From NCBI GenBank assembly GCA_019321725.1, contig CM033114.1, forward strand, positions 17,402,278-17,466,277: a DNA stretch of 64,000 nucleotides. Direction: 5' to 3'. Below, piece by piece: positions 1 through 10,692 of the stretch. The notes under the pieces were generated by a model, which was not told the DNA's origin, ran no database searches, and worked only from the letters and a program-made list of their open reading frames with translations. The stretch is from Paulownia fortunei. Lineage: Eukaryota > Streptophyta > Magnoliopsida > Lamiales > Paulowniaceae. The number at the start of each line of letters is the position of its first letter. Within the stretch, counting starts at the first letter, position 1. The position numbers and the translations under genes are program-made.

Positions 1-68
1 ATAGCACCATACTCACTCTATTTTTACACAACTTATTTTCAAAAAGAAAAAAATAATAAAAATAAAAA

Positions 69-684
69 ATGGAAGTTTCTTCGACTCGCAAATTCAACTA
101 CATTTATGTCTTTTGTGGATCCAATTTAAAAAAAATGGTGAGTTTATAGGGGCAACCAATAACCTTGGTAGAACTTTAGCAGAAAGAAAAATTCATTTAG
201 TGTATAGGGGAGGTAGTTCGGGGTTAATAGAGAGTGTTGCTATTTCTGCTTATATAGGAGGAGTCAGTTCTGTGAGTTATCCCAAAATCTTTAACAGTAC
301 AGAATATCACAGGTATGACCATCGAGATGAGCTAAAAGTGTCACATATTTAGTACAAAATGCCTAACATGTTAAACAATGCGGATGCATTCATCATTCTA
401 CCTTGCAATTTTGGTACACTGGAGGAATTATTCCAAGTTATCTCTTGGGCACAACTCAACATTCACCAAAACCCTATAGGTATTCTTAATGTTAATGGTT
501 TTTATGATGGTTTGCTATCTTTTGTAGATCATGCTGTGAAAAAAGATTTTATTTCACTGTCTGCGAGAAGAATCCTCATTTCTGCTCCGACACCTGACCA
601 GCTGATTGATCAACTTCTAGCATATGTGCCAGAACCTAATCCGGCCTTGGCCCATGTAGATTGGTCAAACAGGAACAATGGCTG
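69..684 (+). pseudogene. LOG-like cytokinin riboside 5'-monophosphate phosphoribohydrolase, pseudogene
   Basis: LOG enzymes release active cytokinin bases from their nucleotide monophosphates in the cytosol. From the ATG at 69 the reading gives an N-terminus ending in FCGSN, the LOG nucleotide-binding start. A frameshift in an A-run near 130 moves the reading to the frame that continues with LVYRGGSSGLIES (family form LVYGGGSxGLM). A TAG at 350-352 interrupts the frame, which resumes with NADAFIILP, GTLEELFQVISWAQL, a C-terminal ARRILISAPT stretch and YVPEP, ending at the TGA at 682-684. The family's catalytic Arg segment (MHERKAxM) is missing and the PGGxGTxxE motif reads PCNFGTLEE. LOG genes normally carry several introns, yet this copy is colinear without any, so I infer a retrocopy. 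It is about 200 codons, close to the usual 210-220. The family is certain and the gene is very likely non-functional. Confidence 0.85.
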
Positions 685-1290
685 AAAACATAAATTGAAT
701 GACTCTTAGTCTGTGATACTTATTGTTAATAGTTTCATATAATAGTGTGTGTTTTGTGTTGTTTTAGCTTTATTTTTTTTAACCACACTTTAGGTGATAT
801 CTTTTAAACTCTATTTTTCTATCTATTTTTTATATTGGGAACAATATCTCGATTAGGTTGGGGGAGGGATAGTTGATATCATAACTTGCGTGTTCAATGT
901 GTGTTTTTCTAGTATTTTATTTTAAAAAATAATCAAGCGTATTTTCTTATGGGTGCGTTGAAATCATGAAAAAATGATGGTAGAGTAAAGGGTGATTGTA
1001 ACACTCTTGAGACACATCCCTATTTTTTGCATAACATAGCAAGTTTGTGAAGTTTTTAACAAAAGTTTGTGATTACCATTTTTTTAATTTTTTTGAGTCG
1101 TAGAGGTTTTTCGAACTTCAGTGATTAAAATTAAGCATGAATAATGTCGTTTGATTGATGATGCGTATTGTTTTGGACTTTGATGTTGTTATTTGGTTAA
1201 TATATTTTTACGATAATTATACTCAAATTGTTTTTTTGCACAAATAGTTATGTTATTCAGTACGAAGACAATCATGTCAAAATAGGAAGT
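685..1290. other. AT-rich spacer, nothing recognised
   Basis: No coding similarity, terminal repeat or RNA gene was recognised between the LOG-like pseudogene and the retrotransposon tail that follows. T-rich runs near 770 and 1080 are simple-sequence noise. Confidence 0.5.
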
Positions 1291-2385
1291 TCTCATGCCC
1301 TCACTCTAATCATCTCTTGGATCTTCAACATGTAGAGGTTGAGTATTAGAACTTTTTATTTTGGTCTGTGGAGCCGAATGACTGATAGTGCACTACTTGA
1401 AAAATGATTAAGGCATTAGTCTTTCTAGAACCATTGCCAAATCAGCTTGATCCCCATGTGATGTTTCAAGAGAACATCCCCTAGTGAGCCATTTTGAGCC
1501 TTTCAATAAATAAATATTTTTTTGTAACCATATCTTTTTACCTAACTTAAATACACTAATATCCAACCTTTGTTCTAAAAATAATGTTTAAGAGACATTC
1601 CATTGATAGGGTGAACTTGCAAAAGAAATTTAGGTTGGAGTAAAAGATAAGTATGGAGGAGTTTCTCTAAAAAAAAAGAAAAAAATTGCAAAGTGCTAAA
1701 AAATTACGAGTTGCAACTAAAAATGGGATGTTGCAAGATGAAAAACAAAGACAAAGATGGGTCCAATTCATTAATAATAGACCCAAGTGTCGAAATTCAT
1801 GGAGTTTGAGAATTCTTCACCGAAAAAATTCTATGTCTCTAATTTTATGAAATTTTTAGAACCTTTGTTGCATTCTATCCTTTTATTTCTTAACCATATC
1901 ACTACCCTTTTGGCCCCATTAAAACCTTTGTTGAAAACCTTTTGATTTTGTGTGGTGCCTTTAGTGTAGTGGAGATTTGCACCGAAGGAATAGCCAATGA
2001 TATTTAACTTTTTCATTAGTGATTGGGTGATGGTTTTTATAAGGTTATATGAGAATTCACTTGTTTGAAGCATGCATAGTTTCTTCACTGTTGACATTAA
2101 CTATCCACACACACACTTGAGTATGCTTATTGTGGAAATGTATTGACTTTTAAATTACATTGTTGCTTTGTGAGAATAATAATTGAAAGATAGTTATCAT
2201 AGGTGTTTGTGGGTATCACTGCTGGAAACCCTCACGAGACTATAACTCATCCTGTATGGGCCATCTAGGGGTTTAAAGGCTTGTTGCATATGCTAAATGA
2301 AATCATAATTTCCTACGAAAGTGGATTAGTTTAGGTTTGTTTCAGGCTTACTCGAGGACAAGCAAAAGTTAAGTGTGGAAGAATT
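1291..2385 (+). mobile_element. 3' internal tail of an Athila/Tat-type Ty3-gypsy element
   Basis: This non-coding stretch resembles the region between pol and the 3' LTR of Athila/Tat elements: a segment about a closing phrase of the GAGCCATTTTGAGCC type near 1480, TTAACCATATC-like text near 1890, and a polypurine-tract-like end, ACAAGCAAAAG then AAGTGTGGAAGAATT at 2358-2385, immediately before a TGATAAGTGC LTR start. No gag or pol codons are visible, so only the end of the element lies here. The small open frame on the minus strand inside it has no protein-like character. The lineage assignment rests on motif memory, not on an alignment. Confidence 0.5.
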
Positions 2386-4034
2386 TGATAAGTGCATATT
2401 TGGACAAATTTTTGTATCAAATCCTTTATACTTTTCTGTCTTTATTCTTGTTAATATTATTGATATATAAATATTTTGTGTTAGGGAATCAATTTATATA
2501 AAAAGATGAAAAGAAGCATATTTTCAGACTTGTGCATTTTTTGTATTTTGAGTATAACTTTATGGTCAAAAGCCCTATGGACCTGAATCTTACTTCATTT
2601 GAAAGATAAGAGATATAACTACAACTTTTTTGTTAGAAGCTTAGCCTAGTTCAGTCTTGATTATAGAAGAATATTTATCCAAGTGGTTGTACAAAATGAA
2701 TCACCAAAAATTCGGATCAAATTTTAGCCTAGTATTGACTTATTTAACCAATTGGGTTATATCTCTTAAGCCCAAATTGATTTTAGGCTGCAATTTGGAT
2801 ATGTCATACACAATAGGTAAATAAGCAAGTTTTCTAAAGATAAAATGGTAAGAAAATGTGTCAAAATAGTAAAGACATAGGCTGTAATGTGCCATTGTTA
2901 TTAAAAGATGGCTCTTGGATTGACCATATCACCCTCATCTGACAGACAAATTTGACAAATGATATATAAAAATATATCCACACCAAAAGATCTACAACTT
3001 TTGTTATATACTTATCATCAAAATCTGGATTTATCGGACCTAAAAATGTAATTAAATCTGGTAGGTGAGAATTTGGAGGACTTGGTGTAACAACTTACCA
3101 ACTCTTGACAACTAGCATACCACTTGATTAACTCCTCCATTATTTGTTTGGCCACTAACATACTTCAAGTACTATAAATAGGCCATGCATCAAGTTTGTA
3201 AGAAATGGGGGGAGGGGGGGTAAAGGGTTTGTTTAGGCTAAATTTTCTAGTAGTAATGTATGTTTTCTAGTAATGTAAGTTTTCTAGTAGTAATAAAAAT
3301 GCATTCTCTAGTTTTTCTTCTATTTTTAGTCTTTTTTACTTTTATTATGTCTTTTTAAATTTCATTTTGTTAAGAAAAAAGGGTGCACCTCTTAATGGAG
3401 GAAGGGGAATAGTTGTAAGGGTATAAAATATTTAAGTATGTTGTATTATTATTTTGAGTTTTGACCTAAACCCTACTTGTTTTGTAGTGGTTCTTGATTT
3501 ATGTATCTCCAATGGTACAACAAATACTTAGGTTCATTTAACTTATTATACGGTTTTACACCACCGATTGATAATGTGAAACCTTGATTTGTTGTTGACA
3601 AATGTGTGCATAAATGCTTGATCCCATAAATAAGTATTGGCGTTAAGAGATAATTTGCAAATAGTAAGGCAATATCATGATTACCTTATTGCATGAGCTA
3701 TTTGATACTATCTTTCCTTTAGAACCTTCATTATGTATGGATTCCAGTTGTGGCAATTAAGAGAGGTAAAAAGAATAAATAACCGTTTCTCTATCCAAAA
3801 CTCAAGAGTGGATCCATAATCCTCAGTACTTCTATTACTTTAATTTTTTATTTAGTTACAACATACATTAATTTTTCATATATTTTGAATCGCATAAATC
3901 CTATTTTCTTTTAGAATTATAATTCTGAATTCTTCAAGCATCTTCCTTGTGGATTGACCTTGGAGTCATGAGAAATTTATTACATAAAACAACCTACACT
4001 TGTGTTTGCAACCTTAAAGTTGTAGCAACATACA
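2386..4034 (+). repeat. LTR (about 1.65 kb) of the Athila/Tat-type element
   Basis: The LTR starts TGATAAGTGC directly after the polypurine tract and I place its end at the CA of TAGCAACATACA. A TATA box (TATAAATA, 3173-3180) sits in a plausible promoter position. The 3' end abuts coding sequence of the next element (copia, from about 4039), so one element was cut by, or deleted against, the other. No matching 5' LTR is in the window, so the start is supported and the exact end is uncertain by some tens of bases. Confidence 0.5.
3173..3180 (+). promoter_or_regulatory. TATA box of the LTR
   Basis: TATAAATA followed by GGCC, inside the 2386-4034 LTR, in the position expected for the U3 promoter. 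Confidence 0.4.
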
Positions 4035-4038
4035 TTTC

Positions 4039-5870
4039 GATCAATGGAAGAAAGTTGTTCATGGGAAGTCATCAACTTCTAGCATAGTCGAATTGGGCAA
4101 AGTGGTACTGAAGATGACATCAGGCAAGGAGCTGACCTTAATTGACATACTACATGATCCAGATATCTAAAAGAATTTGATATATGGTTCATTACTTGTC
4201 AAAAGTGGGTTTAGACTAGTATTTGAATGCGAAAAATTTGTACTGACAAAAAATGGTCAATTTGTGGGAAAGAGATATGTAGTCAAAGGGCTATTTAAGA
4301 TAAATATAATGCATGTACTCAAAACTTTTGCAAGCAATAAAAGTTTATCTTTTGTTTACTTGCTTGAGTCTTTTTCTTTATGACACTATAGAGTAGGTCA
4401 TGTTAATCGAGCTTCTCTAAGAAAGCTGGCAGGTTTAGGCCTTATACTTAAACTTGACGCTAATAATAAACACAAATGTGAAATTTATGTTGAAGCTAAG
4501 TTTGCTAAGAAGCCATGTAGTTCAGCTGAAAGATGTAGTAAACCTCTAAACTTGATACATAGTAATATATGTGATTTAAAATTAGTTCAAAGCTGATGTT
4601 TTAAAAAGTATTTTATTACCTTTATTGATGATCACACTAGATATTGCTATATATATTTACTAAGTAGTAAAGATAAGGCTTTGGACACTTTCGTCACATA
4701 TAAAAATGAAGTTGAAAATCAACTTGGTGGGACGATTATAGTATTAAGATTCAACAGAGATGGATAATATGATTCATCTTCTTCTGGTGAGTTATGTGTT
4801 AAATTTGAAACTATTCACCAAACTACAGCTCCATATATACCTCAACAGAAGGAACTGCTGAGAGAAAGAATAGAACTTTTAAAGACATGGTTAATGCTAT
4901 GCTTATTAGTTCTAAATTATCTCAAAACTTGTGGGGAAAGTTGTTCTTACAACTAACTTTATTTTAAATAGAGTTCCTCACAATAAAATTAGATTAATAA
5001 CTTAAGAAATGTGGAAAGGTAGAATAGCTTCCTACAAATACTTGAAAGTATGGGGTTAACTAGCTAAAGTAGCTATACTATCTCCTAAAAAAATCAAGTT
5101 ATGTCCTAAAACTGTTGATTGCACTTTTGTTGGATATGCAATGAAAAGTAATGCATATAGATTTTTGGTACATAAATCTAATATAAGTAGGATTCATGTG
5201 AACATAATCATTGAATCTAGAGATGTTGAATTTTTTGAAGATGTGTTCCCCTCTAAAGGAAATATTCAAAAGAATACTCAAAAGAGAACACATGAAACTG
5301 TGTTTAAGAATGATATAGAATCTAAATCTAGAATGAGTAAAAGAGGTAAAGTAGCTAAATCTTTTGGTCTAGATTTTATGACAAATATGATTGAGAATGA
5401 ACCTCAATCCTTTAATGAGGCTATGGCTAGTCTAGAAGCTCCATTCTGGAAGCAAGCTATAGATAATGAAATAGAATTCATTCTAGGTAATAAAACCTGG
5501 CAATTGGTTGATCTTTCTTCAAGAATTAAACCAAATAGATGTAAATGGATTTTTAAGAAAAAGTTAAAGAAAAATGATTCAATTGATAAATAGGAAGGGA
5601 TATCGTCAAAAAGAAGGTGTGGGCTATTTTAACACTTATTCAAGGATTATGTTAATCTGGATCTTAATAGCCATAACATCCTTGTGTGATTTGAACATAC
5701 GTCAAATGGATGTAAAAACTGCATTCTTAAATAGTGGTCTGGAAGAAAAAATTTACATAGAGCAACCTAATGGCTTCAAAGTAAAAGAACAAAAATATAA
5801 AGTGTGTAGATTTATCAAATCTCTTTATGGGATGAGACAAGCCCCTAAATAATGGCATGAAAAATTTAAT
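4039..5870 (+). pseudogene. copia pol remnant: GAG-pre-integrase, integrase, partial RT
   Basis: Blocks recognised in order: VVLKMTSGKELTLIDILHDP and SGFRLVFECEKFVLTKNGQF (end of protease and GAG-pre-integrase, 4040-4330); integrase pieces LINRVPH-like and PKKIKLCPKTVDCTFVGYAM (about 4960-5145); the pre-RT region APFWKQAIDNEIEFI and KTWQLVDLSSRIKPN (about 5440-5535); and the RT core block QMDVKTAFLN with KSLYGMRQAPK ending at a stop (5700-5850). Stops and frame changes occur throughout, for example at 4168, 4381 and 5591, and near 5590-5650 short deletions remove the usual linker before RT. The YVDD block is absent. No functional product is possible. Confidence 0.8.
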
Positions 5871-6469
5871 GGTGTCATGAAAAAATAGGTTTAAAGCCTA
5901 AAAGAATAAATAAGTCATCTTAATGGAAACCTAACCTAGCGACTAGAGATCCCACATACTAGGTTTAATAGGAAAACTAAGTTATGAATGACTCAATTGA
6001 AAGCACTTAGGAATTTATTTCCTTCATATTTCTAGGATGCTAATAAGTGCTACCTACAAAATAGTTAAGTAGAAGCATTATTTTTAAAGATGTCTATATC
6101 TCGTAAAATACAAGTGGAGTACAGTAGGATATTTTTTATAGGACATCACCTATGTGAGTGTAAACATGACTGGTTCTACAAGAATTTTGATAGGTGAATT
6201 CTTTAAAACACTTGCAAAATCTAAGAAAGTTCAAGGCCAAAATAATGAACATAATAGAGAATCGAACTCGCTAAGAGAGTGTGAGGAGTCTATTAACTAA
6301 GCTTGCAATAACAGCTCATAGTTTAAAACTTAGAGTTCACTGATTAACCAAGTGAGTCTAATAGGCTTTTATTAGGTAAGGTTCAAAGCGAAAGTTATCT
6401 ATCTCGATGCACTATCTTTCAGATAGTATTCTTCTTTATGTTCCTTAATTCAGGTTGACTTTTTCCATT

Positions 6470-6481
6470 CATGTGGGGGAT
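6470..6481 (+). promoter_or_regulatory. polypurine tract of the copia element
   Basis: CATGTGGGGGAT immediately precedes the TGTTGG LTR start, the expected plus-strand primer site. Confidence 0.65.
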
Positions 6482-7443
6482 TGTTGGAATGTGGGAAGTA
6501 TCCCACATTAAAAGCTTGGTGTGAATGGAAAAAGTCTTTAAGTTTTAAAAGGTCTGTCCTTTAATATGGGAGTACATCTCACATTAGAAAAATAAAGTAA
6601 GTTTAACTTGCATATATAGAATTTTAATACAAGAGGAGAGTAAAAAATGTAGCTCTCCTTATGGTGCACCCTAGTGGACTTAGTAAACTTTTGGCTAGCT
6701 TTAGCTAGCTGAAGGAGCTACAAGGCTAGTGTAAAGCACTGCTAGGTCCACATGCGCACGTATGTCATATTGGTTGCAAAGCGCTGAGGAGCCTTAAATT
6801 TTTCAGAAATTGAACCGACTTGTAGTGAAGTGGCTCAGTTATAGCTCGATGATGTGGCAGAGTAGCTCAACATGGTGGTGATGTGATAGATTAGTCCAAG
6901 TGGCACCCGCATAACATGATACCATTCGATTGAGTATGACTGGATGTGACCATACACACAGGTGATTGCAAAGGTGTGTGGTAAGATTGTGGACCTTCAC
7001 GTAGAGATGCAATCTGAACCATTAAATAGCAACTAGATATCAAGAGATACAATCTAATAGCCCAGATTGATCCGAACCAAAAGACACAACTAATCATGAA
7101 GGGTCACATGAAATTCTATAAATAGGACCTCCCTCATTTATTTCAATCCACACCAAATCAATTTAGATTTAATTGATTTATCTCTTCTTCCTCCTACTAA
7201 AATATATTCTAATATTTTAGTATTCTTAATCATTTTGAGAAGTATATAATAGAGTTTTTGGTTCTCCAATAAAATTAGTATAGTGGTGTACTAATTTAAT
7301 AAAAAAGTATTGTATCTTGGGAAACAAACATCCAACGTCCTATAGTACCGTATAGGGGATACCTCTATCTTAAGGAGATTATTTTCGTACATACCTTACT
7401 TCAGGTGAAATTACAATCTTTTTTAGATACCATCCAACCAACA
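6482..7443 (+). repeat. 3' LTR of the truncated copia element (962 bp)
   Basis: The LTR runs from TGTTGG at 6482 to CCAACA at 7443, a perfect 6 bp inverted terminal pair. A TATA box (TATAAATAG, 7117-7125) lies inside. The first 60 bases contain a short inverted element (GGGAAGTATCCCACATT). The flanking 5 bp on the right is ATGAA; the left target duplication cannot be tested because the 5' end is missing. Confidence 0.75.
7117..7125 (+). promoter_or_regulatory. TATA box of the copia 3' LTR
   Basis: TATAAATAG about 635 bases into the LTR, at a plausible U3/R position. Confidence 0.4.
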
Positions 7444-9113
7444 ATGAACCCTATAAATAACCCCATTCACCAATCTAAAAAGGTATGTAACATATTTCAT
7501 TATTAAGAGAATTCCTAGCTACTTGTTCTCTATTGTTTCCTTGAATTGGTCTCACTTTAGTGTCATTAAATTTTCGCTGGGATAATCCAATGTCTCTAAT
7601 GATTTGATATGACATAAAATAACCTATAGTCCATTTTATTTTCCAGTTCATGAATCATAGGCTCGAGGTATTACTGCATCGATGAAATTAGAGTTAAAAT
7701 TTATAGTGTTGCTATTGAGGGATTCTTTTGTCTATGAGCCACACAGAAAATTAGCATGGCAACTGCAAATTGATTTGTGGACTTTAACTAAATAATAAAA
7801 ATATTTAACAAAGAAATTTTTTATATGAAATAATTATATAATATTAATTTTTAAAATGAAAAGGGTGTTCCATATAGTATACTCCCTCTTGCAAAAATGT
7901 CTTGATTTCTTTTTCTGTTTATCCCATTATGATTGTCTTGTTTCTAAATATAAATCAATACTTGAGTTGATTTCCAACTATGCCCCTCTTGAAATAAAGT
8001 TAAGTAGCTCTACATATGATGAATTACAAACTAAGTCCTACAAATAAGCATTTTATGTTTCCTCTTAATGTTATACAACTATAAAACATTATTAATGAAA
8101 AAATTTCCAGCTTAAATAAAATTTTCTAATTTATAAATTATTAAATTTCATAAAGAATGGCTATGTTGGTAGAAAAGAAAAATATATTGATGTTTTACAT
8201 TTCCTTGAAAAAAGAGTTCATCCACACATCCTTTAAAGAAAAATTGGTTTATGAGCTTAGTTGCTTTCAGTGACTTACATATAACTTTCATTCACATTTT
8301 TTTCAAGGCGAAAGAGGCGTGTCAAATTTGTTTTCCTAATTTCACATAATAAAATTAAAATACTAACTAAAATTTTGGAGAGTTGATTAAACACAAAGTA
8401 ATCAACAAGTCTGGCCAATTTGAACATTGTAAGTAGACTTTAATTTATTTGTTTTGCTTTATATTGATTGATTTAATGTGATAAGGTCAAAATCAGCCTT
8501 TGTAATTGGATTTATTTGTGTTGAGTTGAATTGATTTACTTGTGAATGAGTTAAACCCAGATAAAATATAATAGCCTTAAATACGAATATGGACCCTTTA
8601 AAATAATTTCTGTCTTGAGTGTTAGATGGACTATGCAGGGGTGTCCCTCCTAAGGCTCTATTATTCTGCTAATTATAAGAAAAATAGATTTAAGGAATTG
8701 AATTCGTAATACTACTAAAAATTCACAGTAAAAATCACATACAAAATATAAATTTATTTAATGTTAGTTTTTTTCACTTAAAATTAGCAATGTCTTGGGA
8801 AAATTTAAAATAAGATATGAGGAAAAGATAAATCTTGAAAATGGAAAACAGGTATCAATTTATTCTCAAAAATCCTATAAACGAGAATTATGCATGTATT
8901 CTCTCTTTCTATAAGAATATGTATACCTACCCTTCTGAACTTATTGAATTATGAGAAATTTTTTTAAGATAGCAAAGGTTCTTAGAGTTTCGAATATGAA
9001 GATTGAAACTACGATCCAAAAATAAAAGATATTTTGATCTTTGCTATTCAAGAACTAAAATATTTTTTGCCATTTGCTATCTAAGTATTTTCGATCAATG
9101 AGATTAAAAGAAT
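7444..9113. other. AT-rich spacer; possible degenerate Stowaway-like end
   Basis: No gene or complete element recognised. At about 7878 the sequence reads TATACTCCCTCTTGCAAAAA, followed by text on TGTCTTG, which resembles the start of plant Stowaway/mariner MITEs at a TA target, but no matching inverted end was found downstream. The short plus-strand open frame at 7856-8047 has no recognisable protein character. Confidence 0.3.
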
Positions 9114-9290
9114 TTAAAACTTTCCAGGAAATTGGGTTGTTGAGCATGCCATCAGTAGATGAGGTTGAATTATTTCTTCAATGCATCTCATCGATTCACC
9201 TCTAGTGACGTGAAGATCATCAATCACCATCTGATGAGAAGCCCTGCTCGCTTCTAGTGAAGCCTTGGCTGCAGAAATTTTCTGGCTAGC
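9114..9290 (-). other. exon-like antisense piece, coiled-coil-like C-terminus
   Basis: On the minus strand a short open stretch reads EASQKISAAKASLEASRASH and continues to a stop at 9114. It is Ala/Ser/Glu-rich and helical in character. Just upstream (plus coordinates about 9290-9300) the minus strand reads TTTTTTAG before the first codon, which looks like a splice acceptor, so this may be the last exon of a degraded spliced gene. Its placement beside a Tat-type repeat array and LTR, and the similar coiled-coil end of the antisense gene at 20.3-22.8 kb, suggest it is the antisense gene of an earlier Tat element. That link is inference; I do not recognise the protein. Confidence 0.35.
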
Positions 9291-9431
9291 CTCCACTAAA
9301 AAACCAAAATTTGTTGTTATAATATGAAATAGATCTTATACGGAATATTGTACTATGTTTAATGAGCCTATTATGGGCCGGACTTCTGAAAGAACTAAAA
9401 GAAGAGCACCGTTAACCAATTTGCTAAAATT

Positions 9432-9800
9432 TTAATAGGTGAAATCTTGTAATGGAAGAGCTCGGTCAACTGACTTTTTAAAATTTTTAAGGTTGAAAGC
9501 CTCTAATGGGAGAGTTTGATCACCTGACCTCCTAAAACTCTAACAGGTGAAAGCCTCCAATGGAAGAGCTCGGCCAGTCGACCTTCTAAAATTTTGACAG
9601 GCAAAAATCTCAAATAGGAGAGTTTGGTCAGCCGATCTTCTAAAACTTTATAGGTGAAAGCCTCTAATGGGAGAGCTTGATTAGCCGACCTTCTAACTTG
9701 GATGGGCAAAAACCTATGATAAAAGATTTTGGTTAGCAACCTCTGAAAACTTTGACGAGCAAAAGTCTTTGATTGAAGAATTTTGGAATCCAACCTTCGC
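9432..9800. repeat. tandem array of about seven 54 bp units
   Basis: Units of 53-55 bp repeat with the pattern AGGTGAAAGCCTCTAATGGG, AGAGCTTGATCAGCCGACC, TTCTAAAACTTTGAC. Because 54 is a multiple of three, the minus strand stays open over several units and reads repeated versions of ELFHWRLSPVRVLGGRL; I regard this as a by-product of periodicity rather than a gene. The units diverge from one another, so the array is old. Confidence 0.8.
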
Positions 9801-10692
9801 TATTTAATAAGGTAGATGCCTTGGTACTTACGAAAGATGAATGCCTATGTTAGGAGACTTCGGGAATTCAACCTCTTTAAAGGTGGATGTCTCTAAATTT
9901 TTATCATAGAAATGGGGATCCAACCTCTGAGAGTAGATGCCCACGATGAAGATGAGGCTCAAGGATCGAATCTCCAAGTTGTATAAACGGATACTCTTAC
10001 TCTTTCTATGCTAAATATCTAGCTTAGATAAAGTAAGAGGGACTAAATACTCTAGATTAGATGAAGTAGGGGGACTAACTATTGTGCTAGCATGGTCACA
10101 ATCCTTACAGATTACTCCAATTATGCTTGCCCCATTGATAACTCAGTGGGTTTTAAACTTAACTCAACTCTAACATGAGTGTAAACTATCTTGATTTCCA
10201 GCAACCAAGGGCGAATGAATGCCTTAAGCAAATTGGATGCTTGAGAATCTTACCTTCAACGACCAAAGACGAATGCCTTAAACTAATTGAAGGCTTGGGG
10301 ATCCAACCTTAAAGGGCGATGCCCAAATATATGGATAGCTTCTGACCTCCAATACTCGAAGGTAAATACCTTAAATGAATCATAGCTATGGGAATCCAAC
10401 CTCCAATATTGAAACACTAATGCCTTGATAAAAAATGCAGGATCAGGAACACGACCTTCAAGGGCAGACGCCCAAAAATTAAAGAGATCAAGAGTTTGAC
10501 ATTCAGCAACTATAGGCAAATACCTTAAACAAATCAAAGGTTCGAAAGTCCGACCTTCAATAACTAAAAGCGAATACCTTAACTAAAGGCTCGGGGATCT
10601 GACCTCTGGATTTTAAATGTGGATGCCTTTAAATTTTAGTCCAAAAATTGAGGATCCAACCCTCAAGGACAGATGCATATGATAAAGAGAAG
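9801..10692. repeat. degenerate 45-60 bp repeat array running to an LTR
   Basis: About a dozen imperfect units share the frame GGGGATCCAACCT, a variable A-rich middle, and GGATGCC or GAATACC, for example near 9910, 10290, 10390, 10450, 10600 and 10650. The array ends exactly where the LTR begins (TGTAGACA at 10693). It appears to be a more diverged continuation of the 54 bp array. Arrays of this kind are known in the 3' untranslated region of Ogre/Tat elements, which fits this position if 10693 is read as the start of a 3' LTR. Confidence 0.65.

Larger units (their letters stand above)
4039..7443 (+). mobile_element. 5'-truncated Tork-like Ty1/copia element with 3' LTR
   Basis: Only the part from the end of protease/GAG-pre-integrase onward survives. 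In order it holds a GAG-pre-integrase segment, integrase, the N-terminal part of RT, a non-coding tail (about 5900-5980, including GACTAGAGATCCCACATACT, a tail motif shared with the 58-63 kb element) and a polypurine tract and 3' LTR. RT after the QMDVKTAFLN block and all of RNase H are deleted between about 5880 and 5900. The 5' end abuts an Athila/Tat LTR. It is a dead, rearranged copy of the same broad family as the element at 58373-63544. Confidence 0.8.

Noticed and set aside
7878..8150. Stowaway-like MITE starting TACTCCCTC
   Set aside because: No complementary right end or TA duplication was found; mentioned only as a possibility.
9503..9793. 96-codon minus-strand frame with repeated WRLSPVRVLGG text
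   Set aside because: It follows from the 54 bp period being a multiple of three; repeated units stay open without selection. Kept as a repeat only.
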